Source: Paenibacillus protaetiae (lineage in GTDB: Bacteria > Bacillota > Bacilli > Paenibacillales > Paenibacillaceae). Taken from it: DNA of 64,000 nucleotides. The stretch lies in contig NZ_CP035492.1 in NCBI RefSeq assembly GCF_004135365.1, positions 372,001 through 436,000 of the forward strand, in the 5' to 3' direction. Numbering within the stretch: the stretch's first letter is position 1; each line of letters begins with the position of its first letter. The notes below the pieces were generated by a model. It ran no database searches. It had not been told where the DNA came from and worked only from the letters and a program-made list of their open reading frames with translations. This document shows positions 28,264 to 38,116 of the stretch, piece by piece. A program made the position numbers and the translations under genes.

Positions 28264-29481
28264 ATGAAAATCAAGCTTCGCAAGTATAAACCGGCAAGGG
28301 CTGCCGTTATATTGGCGGCTGCCATGATGCTGACAACGGCATGCGGAGAGGGCGGCGGGGGCAGCAATACGAATGTATCGGCAGCAACCGTACCGGCCGG
28401 CCAAGAGGCTTCGGTCCAGCCTTCTGCAAGCCCGGCGTCCGCTCCGGCGGAGTCAGTGGACGAGCTGTACGCCAAAGCGAAAGAAGAAGGCAAAGTGGTG
28501 GTCTATTCCACTTCCGGCCGGGCCAATGATGCAGCGGAAACTTTTATGAAGCAATACCCGGGCATTAAGGTGGAAGTCAGCAAGCTGAAATCCGATCAGA
28601 TTTTGGACAAGGTCATGAAGGAGCAGGATGCGGGACAATTTAACCCGGATGTCATCGTCACGAAGGAAGTAAGCGGCGCTGTTGAAGCGGAGATGGTGGA
28701 TCAAGGGCGTTATACGAAATATTTGCCGGAGGACATTGCCCCGAAAGTGGACGAGCCTTACCGGACTGAAGCGGAAGCGTATGCCAACTACGTGGAGTTC
28801 CGCACCATTTTTTATAATGCCAAACATTACGCTCAAGTTCCGATTACGAACTGGTGGGATTTGACGACACCTGAGTTTAAAGGAAAAGTGTACACGGCCG
28901 ATCCGCTCAGCTCGCCTGCATTTATGGATTTGTTTACGACGATGGTCATTAACAGCGATGACATGGCTGCGGCTTATAAAGAAAAATTCGGCAAGGATAT
29001 CGAGCTTCACGGTACGGAAAACGCCGGCTACGAATTTATTAAGGAACTGTTTGACAACGGCCTTATCGTACTAAAAGGCAGCGACGACGTACTGGATGCA
29101 ATCGGCAAAGCAGACAGCGACGCACTGGGCCTTGCCGTATCCGGCGACGTTTCGAAAAACGAAGAAAAAGGCTGGTCGATTCAGCCGATTTACGACATCA
29201 AGCCTAAAACGTCCGTACCGGATTCCGGGTATTTGTTTATTGCGGAGAAAGCGCCGCATGAAGCGGCAGCCAAGCTGTTTATCCGCTGGATGATGGGAGA
29301 GACGGACGGCAAGGGCGAAGGGCTTGCTCCATTCAATGAGGTCGGCTCGTGGGTGCCGCGTTCCGATGTGCAAACGAAAAACGACATTCCGTATGAAGAT
29401 TTGAACCTGTGGCTGTTCGACGGGGATGCTTTGTACAATACGGCGCCAAAAGTACGCGATTTCTGGATTAAGCAAAAGTAA
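28264..29481 (+). CDS. Iron/phosphonate-type ABC substrate-binding lipoprotein
   Basis: A 405-residue lipoprotein with lipobox LTTAC near residue 23-27 and an Ala/Ser/Pro linker. The mature part is of the AfuA/PotD-like cluster (GKVVVYSTSGRANDAAETFMKQYPGIKVEV, TIFYNAKH, NWWDLTTPEFKGKV), which binds ferric iron, polyamines or organophosphonates/phosphoesters. It is the first gene of a five-gene operon with a fused permease, ATPase, PHP phosphoesterase and RpiR regulator. That context favours an organophosphate-type ligand over iron, but the ligand is not proven. Confidence 0.85.
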   Translation: MKIKLRKYKPARAAVILAAAMMLTTACGEGGGGSNTNVSAATVPAGQEASVQPSASPASAPAESVDELYAKAKEEGKVVVYSTSGRANDAAETFMKQYPGIKVEVSKLKSDQILDKVMKEQDAGQFNPDVIVTKEVSGAVEAEMVDQGRYTKYLPEDIAPKVDEPYRTEAEAYANYVEFRTIFYNAKHYAQVPITNWWDLTTPEFKGKVYTADPLSSPAFMDLFTTMVINSDDMAAAYKEKFGKDIELHGTENAGYEFIKELFDNGLIVLKGSDDVLDAIGKADSDALGLAVSGDVSKNEEKGWSIQPIYDIKPKTSVPDSGYLFIAEKAPHEAAAKLFIRWMMGETDGKGEGLAPFNEVGSWVPRSDVQTKNDIPYEDLNLWLFDGDALYNTAPKVRDFWIKQK

Positions 29482-29505
29482 TTGAAGGCAAGGGTGGAGA
29501 AGGCA

Positions 29506-31332
29506 TTGTCCAAAAAGCAAACGCTGGCCCTCCGGCGGACACGACTCTATAACCTATCCATGAACTGGCTGCGCAATCCCGTCCATTTGATCGGGATTGC
29601 AGCCATCCTTTTTTTAGCGTACATGATCGCTTGGCCTGTTCTGAAAATAGCTTATACGACGTTTGTATGGCAGCAGCAGGACGTTCGCCTGACCGGCGAA
29701 GCGAATCCGGGACATTTCACGTTGTACCATTGGACCCGCGTGCTTGGCAGCGATATGAGCGTATCGTTGTTCTATAAGCCGATTATGAACTCGCTTGCCG
29801 TAGGCGCTGCCGTATCGGCGCTTTCCATGGTGCTGGGCTGCGGGCTTGCATGGCTGGTTACGCGGACCAATATCCCGCTCAAAAAAACGATCACGTTTCT
29901 GGCTGTTATTCCGTATTTGCTGCCGGCGTGGATATTGTCGCAAGCATGGCTTACGTTTTTTAAAAACGGCAAAATCGGCGGAACGCCAGGCATTTTACAA
30001 TCGCTGCTCCATGTTGCGCCTCCTGATTGGATTTCTTACGGCTTTGTACCGATCGTATTTTCATTGTCGATGCATGACAGCGTCTTTTTCTTTCTGATCG
30101 TTGGCGCTGCATTAAGCTCGATGAACAGCCAGCTGGAGGAAGCGGCAAGCGTAGCCGGAGCACGGCGGCTGACGGTTTTGCGCAAAATTGTTTTTCCGCT
30201 TGTCATGCCGTCGATGCTGTCCGGGTTTATTCTTATTTTTACGAAAGCAATCAGCTCTTACGGGGTGCCGGCGCTGCTTGGTTCGCCCGTAAATTTCTAT
30301 ATGATCTCAACGATGCTGTATTCAAGCATGCGTTCCCGCCTTACGACGGAAGCAAATGTGCTTAGCCTGGCGTTAATTCTGATTTCCGTTGCGACGATCT
30401 ATCTGAACCAGCGGGTAGCGGGGAGCCGCCGCAGCTATGTGACGGTGACCGGCAAAGACAGCGCAAGAACGCTGACGGAGCTTGGCCGGTGGAAATACCC
30501 GGCTGCGGGAGCGGCGGCCGTGCTGATGGCGATGATTGCGGTAGTTCCCCTTCTGGTGCTGCTGCTTCAGTCTTTTATGCTGAAGGAAGGCCAATATCAT
30601 ATCAGCAATTTGACGATGCATTATTGGTGGGGAGGCTCCGATCCGGACATTAACACCGGGGAGAAAGGCGTATTGCGCAATGATACATTTATGCTGGCGA
30701 TCAAAAACTCGCTGTTTATCGCAGCGGCTTCAGCTGTATTATCCGCAGTTATCGGGTTAATTCTCGGTTACGTCGTCTCCCGCGGCAAACATTCCTGGAT
30801 CGGGCGGGTAGTTGATCAGGCTTCGTTTCTGCCTTACTTGATTCCGGGCGTATCGCTGGCGGCGATTTACATCTCGATGTTCGCTAAGCCTGCCTTATTG
30901 ATTCCGGCACTGTATGGCACCATTACGCTGCTTATTCTGATTACCGTTGTGAAGGAACTGCCGTTTACGGTAAAAGCCGGCAGCGCCTCGATGATGCAGA
31001 TCGGCAAAGAGCTGGAGGAAGCTGCTCAAGTGGGCGGAGCATCTTGGTTTGCCCGGTTCCGGCGAATTTTGCTGCCGCTGAACCGCAAAAGCTTAATGTC
31101 GGCGTTTCTGCTTGTGTTTATCGGAGCCATGAAGGAAATGGAACTGATTATTATGCTGGTGACGCCGCGGACGGAGACGTTGACGACCTTGACGTTTTAT
31201 TATGCCGAAAAAGGTTATGAACAGCTGACCAACGTCATTTTGATGATCATTATTGCGATCGTTATTGCGGTTTATTTGATTGCCGTCAAATGGGGCAAAG
31301 CGGACCTGACGCAAGGGATTGGAGGCTCGTAA
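29506..31332 (+). CDS. Double-unit ABC permease (FbpB/PhnV-like)
   Basis: About 608 residues with two fused permease units of roughly six helices each. Each carries an EAA loop: LEEAASVAGARRLTVLRKIVFPLVMP in the first half and LEEAAQVGGASWFARFRRILLPL in the second. Fused units are typical of ferric iron and 2-aminoethylphosphonate importers. The start is uncertain: the TTG at 29506 is well spaced from GGGTGGAG, while the open frame begins at a TTG (29482) directly after the previous stop without a clear ribosome site. Confidence 0.88.
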   Translation: MSKKQTLALRRTRLYNLSMNWLRNPVHLIGIAAILFLAYMIAWPVLKIAYTTFVWQQQDVRLTGEANPGHFTLYHWTRVLGSDMSVSLFYKPIMNSLAVGAAVSALSMVLGCGLAWLVTRTNIPLKKTITFLAVIPYLLPAWILSQAWLTFFKNGKIGGTPGILQSLLHVAPPDWISYGFVPIVFSLSMHDSVFFFLIVGAALSSMNSQLEEAASVAGARRLTVLRKIVFPLVMPSMLSGFILIFTKAISSYGVPALLGSPVNFYMISTMLYSSMRSRLTTEANVLSLALILISVATIYLNQRVAGSRRSYVTVTGKDSARTLTELGRWKYPAAGAAAVLMAMIAVVPLLVLLLQSFMLKEGQYHISNLTMHYWWGGSDPDINTGEKGVLRNDTFMLAIKNSLFIAAASAVLSAVIGLILGYVVSRGKHSWIGRVVDQASFLPYLIPGVSLAAIYISMFAKPALLIPALYGTITLLILITVVKELPFTVKAGSASMMQIGKELEEAAQVGGASWFARFRRILLPLNRKSLMSAFLLVFIGAMKEMELIIMLVTPRTETLTTLTFYYAEKGYEQLTNVILMIIIAIVIAVYLIAVKWGKADLTQGIGGS

Positions 31333-31333
31333 C

Positions 31334-32470
31334 ATGAAACAGATCGAATTGCGCGGTATCCGTGTGACGCTGCACGACAAACAAGTATTAAACGGCATTG
31401 ACCTGACAATTGAACAAGGGGATTTCATGACATTTCTTGGCCCTTCCGGCTGCGGGAAAACAACGCTGCTCCGCACGATTGCCGGCCTTCAGCAAGCGGC
31501 TGGAGGCACCATTGCGATCGGCGGGCGGCAAGTGGCATGCGGCGAGACCGGCTTCCATATGGAGCCGTCCAAACGGGATTTGAGCCTTGTGTTTCAAAGC
31601 TATGCGTTGTGGCCGCATATGACCGTATTTGATAATGTCGCGTTTGGGCTGCAGGTGAGAAGGCTGGCCAAACCGGACATCAAGCGGAAAGTGTATGAAG
31701 CGCTGGACAAAATGCGCATTCCGGAGCTGGCAAGCCGTTATCCCGGCGAGTTGTCCGGCGGACAGCAGCAGCGGGTGGCCATTGCGCGTGCCATTGTGAC
31801 GGAGCCGGGTTTATTGCTGCTGGACGAGCCGTTGTCCAACCTGGACGCCAAGCTGCGCGTCGAGATGCGGGCAGAGCTGAAGCGGCTGCACCAGCAATTA
31901 AAAACAACGGTTGTTTATGTGACGCATGACCAGCATGAAGCGATGACGATGTCTACAAAGATTGCGGTTTTTTTCAACGGGCAGATCGTCCAGGTTGATA
32001 AACCGCGTGAATTATATAACCATCCCCGTACGCTGCAGACCGCCGAATTTATCGGAAACGCAGGGCTGCAAATGAATTTTATAGAAGGAACAGCTGCGGC
32101 CGACAGCTCCGGATTTACGGTGAGGACAGCTGTTGCCGCTTATCCGGCTGCTGGCGGCAGGCTTGAAGAAGGCCAGCAAGTTGTGATGGCCATCAAACCG
32201 GAGCATATCCGCCTCTATCGCTACGATCCGCCGGAAGGAGCGATTGCCGCAACGGTGGAAGCGGTATTCCCTTCCGGAGCGGAAACGCTGGTACAGCTGT
32301 CCGCGTCAGGCGTCTCGCTGACGGCCAGGGTAATGGGCGATGAGGATTACGAGCCGGGCAGCCGCCTGTTTGCCGAATTGCGCCACGAACAAATGAATAT
32401 TTATGATCAGACGACGGGTATCCGGATAGATGAAGTTAACCTAGTGACAAGCAGAGGAGTTTTAAGATGA
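31334..32470 (+). CDS. ABC transporter ATPase
   Basis: A 378-residue ATPase of the polyamine/iron/phosphonate import class. Walker [12 protein letters not shown], signature [14 protein letters not shown], Walker [13 protein letters not shown] and switch His in [10 protein letters not shown] are all present, and a C-terminal TOBE-type regulatory domain follows (about residues 280-370). GGAGG overlaps the end of the permease gene and sets the ATG at 31334. It energises the permease encoded just upstream. Confidence 0.95.
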   Translation: MKQIELRGIRVTLHDKQVLNGIDLTIEQGDFMTFLGPSGCGKTTLLRTIAGLQQAAGGTIAIGGRQVACGETGFHMEPSKRDLSLVFQSYALWPHMTVFDNVAFGLQVRRLAKPDIKRKVYEALDKMRIPELASRYPGELSGGQQQRVAIARAIVTEPGLLLLDEPLSNLDAKLRVEMRAELKRLHQQLKTTVVYVTHDQHEAMTMSTKIAVFFNGQIVQVDKPRELYNHPRTLQTAEFIGNAGLQMNFIEGTAAADSSGFTVRTAVAAYPAAGGRLEEGQQVVMAIKPEHIRLYRYDPPEGAIAATVEAVFPSGAETLVQLSASGVSLTARVMGDEDYEPGSRLFAELRHEQMNIYDQTTGIRIDEVNLVTSRGVLR

Positions 32471-33227
32471 GAATCGATTTTCATATCCATGTCAAACTGT
32501 CCAAAAAAACAAACTTTGAGATTGAGCATTTCAACAGCATGATTCATGAAGCGCAAAATAACGGCCTCCATGCCATTACGCTTACCGAGCATTTTAACAC
32601 GCACCGGTTTGAAGATGTATACGGGACGCTGGACCAGCTCTATCCATGCAACAACCATTATTACGATGCGGACGGCTTTAAAATTTTTACGGGGATGGAA
32701 GTAGACGTTGCCGAAGGGGCCACATTCTTGTGTCCGGCCCTAAGGACAAGCTGCTGGAAATCCGCGAAGCGCTTAACGGGCATACAAGCCCCGGCCGGTT
32801 TATCGGACTGGAGCAACTGTTTGACCTATGCGAGCCAAGAGGCATGATGGTCATCGGCGGGCATCCGTTCCGCGAATCGAACCATCTGTATCATGTAGAC
32901 GAAAGGCTGCTGCGCCGGTTTGACGCTTTTGATTTAAACGGCAAGGATCTGCATGAGATCGGCATTCAGGAAAATATCGCCAAAGTGCTGACGCTGGGCG
33001 AGAAGCTTGAAGTTCCGGTTGTTGCAGGAAGCGACGCTCATCAAATGTTCCAGGTCGGCTGCGTATATAATGAGCTGCCGGGCGGCCATTACGAAACGAT
33101 AGCCGATATTAAAGCGGCGATACGGGCAGGCGCGCATCGGCGTGTAATTTCGCCTCATTTGAATCTGCAAGTGCGTGCGGCCGGATTGGTGAAGAAGCTG
33201 CTGAAAAACAAAACAGAGGTTATTTAA
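32467..33227 (+). CDS. PHP-domain phosphoesterase (frameshifted in this sequence)
   Basis: A 253-residue PHP-superfamily metal-dependent phosphoesterase after restoring one G in the run at 32716-32719 (giving VAEGGHILVSGPKDKLLEIR). The metal ligands are visible: DFHIH at the N-terminus, the His of TEHFN, GMEVD, GGHI, GGHPF and GSDAH. Its ATG overlaps the ATPase stop (ATGA), so translation is coupled. Cytoplasmic; it may cleave the phosphoester brought in by the ABC importer. The substrate is unknown. Confidence 0.85.
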
Positions 33228-33262
33228 GTTCATCTGCACTTGTGCGGCAGGAGGAAGTTCAT

Positions 33263-34099
33263 ATGGACCATCTATTTGCCAATCGGAGATTTACACGCGG
33301 CCATCAGCGAATAGCCGATTATATCAGTAAAAAAATTGAAGATATTCCGTTTATGGTCGAAGAGGACTTGGCGGCTGCCTGCCAGGTAAGCGTCTCAACG
33401 GTGTCGCGTTTCTGGTCGGAAATTGAATTCAAAAACTTGAAAGAATTTAAGCAGCATGTCAAAGACGAAATATTGCTGTCGCCGTCCAGAAAGCTGCAGT
33501 CCGCATTTGCCAAAGCAGATGAAGGGAGCAGGGCGGAGACGAATATTATGGCAACGGCCGGTTATTTGCGCGGCACCATCGAGCGTTTAAAGCAGGAACA
33601 GTTTGATGCTGCTGTATCGCTGCTCGGAGAAGCAAGAGTCGTTCATATATATGGTCCCGGTTCGGCGGAAAGTTTGGCTGCATTGATGGATTTTCGGCTG
33701 ACCCGGTTTGGCGTTCCGGTACACCGGTTAACGAAGGGTGGGCATGAACTGTTTGACAGCCTGATTCATATTAAAAAACAGGATGTTATCGTTATATTTG
33801 GTTTTGTGTCGGAGTCGCCTGAAATGGCCGTTTTGTTTGATTTTGCGAAGGAGCGGGGCTGCAAGACGCTATTGATCACTGACTTGCTCGTAAGCGGCAT
33901 GCTGGAAAAAGCGGATGTGCCGCTTTATACAGCACGCGGCGAGTTGTGGGAATTCCATTCGATGGTTGCGCCCATCGCCATGATTGAGTCATTAATTGTA
34001 GCGGTCGGCAAGCAGCGCGACACGGAAGCGATTGAGAACGGCGATCAGCTGCATGAGATAAGAAGGCGGTACCAGAAATGGCTGCCTAAAAAGATATAA
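33263..34099 (+). CDS. RpiR-family regulator with SIS domain
   Basis: A 278-residue RpiR-type regulator: an N-terminal helix-turn-helix (IADYISKKIEDIPFMVEEDLAAACQVSVSTVSRFW) and a C-terminal SIS sugar-phosphate-binding domain (VVHIYGPGSAESLAALMDF, DVIVIFGFVSESPEM). CAGGAGGAAG precedes the ATG at 33263. Last gene of the importer operon, which it probably controls in response to a sugar phosphate. This supports an organophosphate or sugar-phosphate ligand. Confidence 0.9.
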   Translation: MDHLFANRRFTRGHQRIADYISKKIEDIPFMVEEDLAAACQVSVSTVSRFWSEIEFKNLKEFKQHVKDEILLSPSRKLQSAFAKADEGSRAETNIMATAGYLRGTIERLKQEQFDAAVSLLGEARVVHIYGPGSAESLAALMDFRLTRFGVPVHRLTKGGHELFDSLIHIKKQDVIVIFGFVSESPEMAVLFDFAKERGCKTLLITDLLVSGMLEKADVPLYTARGELWEFHSMVAPIAMIESLIVAVGKQRDTEAIENGDQLHEIRRRYQKWLPKKI

Positions 34100-34124
34100 G
34101 CTTTCGCTTGATGTAAACCAGGAA

Positions 34125-34176
34125 AAAGGGAAATCCCAAAGTCATCGCACATGACTTTGGGATTTCCCTTTTTTTT
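34125..34176. terminator. Bidirectional terminator between convergent operons
   Basis: Long complementary arms (AGGGAAATCCCAAAGTCAT and its reverse complement) around CGCAC, with an A run on the left and eight T on the right. It ends the RpiR operon and the minus-strand LplA-type gene. Confidence 0.88.
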
Positions 34177-34179
34177 CGG

Positions 34180-35952
34180 TTACTTCGATGCCGAAGCGTA
34201 CCAATCGTTTACTTCTTTTGTAATTTGGTCGCCGCCGGATTTCTTCCAGTTCGAGACCATCGTATCAAACGAATCAAGTGGTGCTTGACCGTAAATGATT
34301 TTGGAGTACGTTTCGTTAACGAGTTTGTTCAGCAATTCGTTTTTGGACTTCATCGTATCGGTCAGAGGTCCTTGGAAGTAGTTTTTCATCCGGATGTCTT
34401 TTTGATCCATGACGATTTTCATCGCTTCCAGGTTTTCCGGTTTGCGGATCGCTTTGGTTTGCTCTTCGTATGGCGTTGTAGGCGCTTCGCCGTTGTACAG
34501 CTTGATCATCGTATCTGCATACAGCGTTGGGATACGGGCGCCTTCAAACGTCAGCGAGTAGTAGATCGGCTCTACAAGATGCGTACGGTCTGCGTAACCA
34601 GGGAACAGGTCCGGATATTTTTGCGGATCCTTCGTGATGGTGCCGTCAGGCAATTTCGCCCAGTCGTAGCCTTCTGCGAAGCCGTTCTCGAACTCGCTGC
34701 CTTTTTGCGGGTTCGCCCAGTTTTCGTAGAAGAAGTTGTAGTAACGAAGCAATGCTTCCGGATGTTTGGCGTTTTTGTTAATCAGCATCCAGCCGTTAAC
34801 GGAAGGGTTGCCGCTTTGTGCGCCAATTTTGCCGTCCGGACCGGAAGGAATCGGATACGCTTTATATTTTGCAGTTGGCACGTTGTTGATCAGGTCGCCG
34901 AACGGCCAGTCCGGCAGCCAGTTGCGGCCTACGATAGCGCCTGCTTGGCCTTTCGTGAAGAACTCAGCGCCGGTCGTATCGTCTTTCAGAGCGGAGTCTT
35001 TCGAGATGTAGCCTTTATCCATCCAGTCTTTCAGCTTCGCAAGCGCTTGCTTCGCGCCTGGATCGATCGAACCGTAAGCAAGGGTGCCGTCAGCGGCTTT
35101 ATTCCATTGAGCCGGCATCGTGCCGTAAGCGCCAAACAGCCAGCTGACGTCGGACATCCAGTTCAGGAAGGTTGTTTTGAAACCGAGCGCAAGACCAAAC
35201 GTATCCTTTTTGCCGTCACCGTCCGGATCCTGGTTCGTGAAGGCATCCATAATTTTCTCGAAATCGTCTACTGTTTTTGGAGCTTGCAGGCCAAGCTTAT
35301 CCATCCAGTCTTGGCGCAGCCACAATACCATATCGTCGTTATACGCATAGTCCATGACAGGAAGCGCCATCTTTTGGCCGTCGCGGGTAACCGGCAGCCA
35401 TGTGTCCGGGTTCAGGCCAACGGCTTGTTTGTACTCATCGTCGGCATATTTGTCGAACAAATCGTTAACCGACATAAACTGGCCGGAATCGATCAGCATG
35501 TTAACCGTTTCCATATCGCCGCGGTAAGTGACGACGTCCGGCATTTTTTCGCCGGAGGAGAGCATCAGGCGCAGCTTTGTTTTGTAAGCATCGTTGGTAT
35601 CCGTTACAACCCAGTCATATTTCACATCAATGCCAAGGTTATCCTTCATGTACTTTTGCAAAACGTTGTTTTCCATCGTTTCGCCTTCTTTGAAGAAGTA
35701 GTTCGTACCGATGCCTTTTACCGTCGTCAGCGTGATCGGCTCAACATATTTTTTGCCGTCCCAGCCTGTTTCGTCAACGCCGCTTGCCGCATTCGACGGA
35801 GCGGGTGTCGCTGTTGCCGCATTACCGGAATTTGAAGGCTTCTCGCTCGAGTTAGCCGGCTTGTTGTTGTTATTGGACGAACAGGCTGCAAGCGAAAGCG
35901 CCAGCACTGCTGTCATGGAAACAAGCCCAACCTGTTTCATGGATTTACGCAT
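34180..35952 (-). CDS. LplA-type oligosaccharide-binding lipoprotein
   Basis: A 590-residue lipoprotein with lipobox LAAC at about residues 21-24 and an Asn/Ser/Pro-rich linker. It resembles the LplA-type protein at 11.3 kb (NYFFKEGETMENNVLQKYMKDNLGIDVKYDWV, the calcium-loop DPDGDGKKDTFGLALG, and the end SGGDQITKEVNDWYASASK) but is clearly divergent. Last gene of a minus-strand lplB-lplC-lplA set opposite the second YesM/YesN pair. Confidence 0.93.
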   Translation of the reverse strand: MRKSMKQVGLVSMTAVLALSLAACSSNNNNKPANSSEKPSNSGNAATATPAPSNAASGVDETGWDGKKYVEPITLTTVKGIGTNYFFKEGETMENNVLQKYMKDNLGIDVKYDWVVTDTNDAYKTKLRLMLSSGEKMPDVVTYRGDMETVNMLIDSGQFMSVNDLFDKYADDEYKQAVGLNPDTWLPVTRDGQKMALPVMDYAYNDDMVLWLRQDWMDKLGLQAPKTVDDFEKIMDAFTNQDPDGDGKKDTFGLALGFKTTFLNWMSDVSWLFGAYGTMPAQWNKAADGTLAYGSIDPGAKQALAKLKDWMDKGYISKDSALKDDTTGAEFFTKGQAGAIVGRNWLPDWPFGDLINNVPTAKYKAYPIPSGPDGKIGAQSGNPSVNGWMLINKNAKHPEALLRYYNFFYENWANPQKGSEFENGFAEGYDWAKLPDGTITKDPQKYPDLFPGYADRTHLVEPIYYSLTFEGARIPTLYADTMIKLYNGEAPTTPYEEQTKAIRKPENLEAMKIVMDQKDIRMKNYFQGPLTDTMKSKNELLNKLVNETYSKIIYGQAPLDSFDTMVSNWKKSGGDQITKEVNDWYASASK

Positions 35953-35983
35953 TTTTTTCCCCCCGTAAAAATTAATTATGGAA

Positions 35984-35997
35984 TGAGAGCGCTTTAA
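35984..35997 (-). promoter_or_regulatory. Possible CcpA cre site
   Basis: On the minus strand TTAAAGCGCTCTCA matches 13 of 14 positions of the cre consensus TGWNANCGNTNWCA. It lies about 32 bases upstream of the LplA-type gene, where carbon catabolite repression would make sense. Confidence 0.35.
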
Positions 35998-36087
35998 TTA
36001 CTCTCAAGTATTACTATAAATGTGGTTATAACGCTTATAAATACCATATTTTTGTGTGTAATGCCATTTTATTATCCTTTTATTCTA

Positions 36088-36966
36088 TTACTCTTTCACA
36101 GCGCCAAGCACGATCCCTTTGACGAAAAAGCGCTGGAGAAACGGATAAACAAGCAGTACCGGCAGCATGCCGATAAAAATTTGCGCAGCCTTGACGGTAC
36201 GCTGCGAAATGTTTTTCAGCTCATTGACATCCGGATTCAGCTTGCTGAAGTCCTGCTGTACGATAACCGTTTGCAGGAATGTCGCAAGCGGATAGTTGCG
36301 ATAGTCGTTAATATACAGCAAGGCGTCAAACCAGGCATTCCAGTTGCCGACGATGGTGAACAGCGTCATGGTGGCAAGCGCAGGCATGGCAAGCGGCAAA
36401 TAGACGCGGAACAGAATCGAGAAATGGCCGGCCCCGTCTATAAAAGCGGCTTCCTCCAGCTCTTTAGGCGTGGCGCGGAAAAAGTTCATCAGCAAAATCA
36501 TATTAAATACGGCGACCGCGCCAGGCAGTACAAGCGACCAGATCGTATTCATCAAATGCAGATTGCGGATGACGATATAAAGCGGAATGATGCCGCCGCT
36601 GAACCACATCGTGAATACGAAATACCAGGCGTAAAAGTTCCGGCTCTTAAAGACGCGCTGATCCTTCGACAAAGCATATCCGCCTAATACGATAACCGCA
36701 AGCGTGATGGAAGCGCCAAGCGCGGTCCGGCCGATCGAAATCCAAAACGCCCGCAGGAAGTTTGGATTGTTCATCGTCTTCGTATAGGAATCCGTGTTCC
36801 AGTCAACGGGCCATAAGCCGACCAGATGGGCGTTGGCGGGAGCGCTGGCGCTGAAGCTGATCGCCAATATATGAATGATAGGAATAATGCACAGAAGCCC
36901 TGCGGCAAGCAGAATCAAATAATTGAAGGCTGTAAAGATGCGGTAGCCGGTTGTTTTATGGTACAT
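36088..36966 (-). CDS. LplC-type ABC transporter permease
   Basis: A 292-residue permease with six predicted helices and the EAA loop LEEAAFIDGAGHFSILFRVYLPLAMP. The C-terminus VYPFLQRFFVKGIVLGAVKE is standard for LplC proteins and shows what the frameshifted copy at 14.6 kb should look like. It lies 18 bases after the LplB-type gene. Confidence 0.94.
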   Translation of the reverse strand: MYHKTTGYRIFTAFNYLILLAAGLLCIIPIIHILAISFSASAPANAHLVGLWPVDWNTDSYTKTMNNPNFLRAFWISIGRTALGASITLAVIVLGGYALSKDQRVFKSRNFYAWYFVFTMWFSGGIIPLYIVIRNLHLMNTIWSLVLPGAVAVFNMILLMNFFRATPKELEEAAFIDGAGHFSILFRVYLPLAMPALATMTLFTIVGNWNAWFDALLYINDYRNYPLATFLQTVIVQQDFSKLNPDVNELKNISQRTVKAAQIFIGMLPVLLVYPFLQRFFVKGIVLGAVKE

Positions 36967-36984
36967 GTTCGCAGGTACCCCTTT

Positions 36985-37959
36985 CTAAAAGATTTTGTAG
37001 TCCGCTACTTTATAAGCAATCCGATAACCTACAACGATAAGCACAAAGCCGATAATGGATTTGAATATGCCTACCGCCGTCGCGAGGCTGTACTGGCCGT
37101 TCAAAATACCGGTCCGGTAAACGAACGTATCGATAATATCGCCTTTATCGTAAACCAGCGGATTGTACAGGTTGAAGATTTGATCGAAACCTGCGTTCAA
37201 AATATTGCCCAGTGCGAGTGTGCCTACAACGACGACTATCGGCATCAGCGACGGGATCGTAACATGTTTGGTTTGCTTCCAGCGGGAAGCGCCGTCCACT
37301 TCGGCAGCCTCATACAAAGCAGGATTGATGCCGGCCAGAGCGGCGAGGTATACGATGGTGCCGTAGCCGAACTGCTGCCAAATGTCGGATAAAATAACCG
37401 TAAACCGGAACCAGTTGCCGTCCCCGAGGAACAGGATCGGTTCGTTAAGCCCAAACCAATTATGCAGGAGTGTGTTAATAATCCCATCGGAAGCAAGCAT
37501 ATCGTTCAGAATGCCGCCCAAAAATACCCATGAAATAAAGTAAGGAAGATAGACCAATGTTTGAACCGTCCGTTTAAACGGGTTAACCCGCACCTCGTTC
37601 AGCAGCAACGCGAACGCAAACGGCACGATAATGTTAAATATAATTTTCAAAGCGGCTATAAAAGCAGTGTTGAAAATGACCTGTTTAATGTCCGGGTATT
37701 GGAACATGTACTTGAAATGTTCCAGTCCGACCCATTTGGAATGAAATAGCCCGTCGTACGGTTTGTAGTCCTGGAACGCAATAACGAGCCCGCCGAGCGG
37801 CAAGTATACAAATACAAATTGTATAAGCACTGCCGGGAGCAGCATCAGATGAAGCGGCCATGTCCTCTTCATGCCTTTTGCTTTCGTCTTGTGTTCCAAG
37901 CTGGTTTGCCCTAAGGCGTCGTTGCTAGGCATTGCCTTTGTTGTTGTCGCCATCCCCAT
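36985..37959 (-). CDS. LplB-type ABC transporter permease
   Basis: A 324-residue inner-membrane permease with six helices and the EAA loop YEAAEVDGASRWKQTKHVTIPSLMP. It has a longer hydrophilic N-terminus than the copy at 13.1 kb. Two ATGs (37959 and 37953) are possible behind GCGGAAAGGA. First gene of the minus-strand importer set, divergent from the second YesM kinase by 157 bases. Confidence 0.93.
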   Translation of the reverse strand: MGMATTTKAMPSNDALGQTSLEHKTKAKGMKRTWPLHLMLLPAVLIQFVFVYLPLGGLVIAFQDYKPYDGLFHSKWVGLEHFKYMFQYPDIKQVIFNTAFIAALKIIFNIIVPFAFALLLNEVRVNPFKRTVQTLVYLPYFISWVFLGGILNDMLASDGIINTLLHNWFGLNEPILFLGDGNWFRFTVILSDIWQQFGYGTIVYLAALAGINPALYEAAEVDGASRWKQTKHVTIPSLMPIVVVVGTLALGNILNAGFDQIFNLYNPLVYDKGDIIDTFVYRTGILNGQYSLATAVGIFKSIIGFVLIVVGYRIAYKVADYKIF

Positions 37960-37987
37960 TGTCCTTTCCGCCTATTCTTTTTGTCGA

Positions 37988-38015
37988 TTGACAGTCTTGC
38001 ATCATGATGTATATT
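37988..38015 (+). promoter_or_regulatory. Sigma-A type promoter of the second YesM/YesN pair
   Basis: TTGACA at 37988-37993 and TATATT at 38010-38015 are separated by 16 bases, about 100 bases before the kinase start. Confidence 0.55.
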
Positions 38016-38116
38016 TAGTATATCAATAGGGGAATTAGGGCGTCTGCACCAATCATTTTAGAACGATACCCGATTATTTGTTTTCATCATCAAGTTGATA
38101 GGAGAACCGGACGGTT

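Noticed and set aside
28264-29481. Ferric iron-binding protein as the specific call
   Set aside because: Family sequence alone cannot separate iron from phosphonate or phosphoester binding, and the PHP and RpiR neighbours point away from iron.
34225-35835. 536-residue open frame on the plus strand opposite the LplA-type gene
   Set aside because: Antisense shadow; the minus-strand lipoprotein has a signal peptide, lipobox and family motifs, while this frame is a Phe/Arg/Val-rich sequence with no domain and no ribosome site.
37994-38060. AT-rich stretch considered as a replication or attachment site
   Set aside because: Only a promoter is evident; no DnaA boxes, iterons or repeats.
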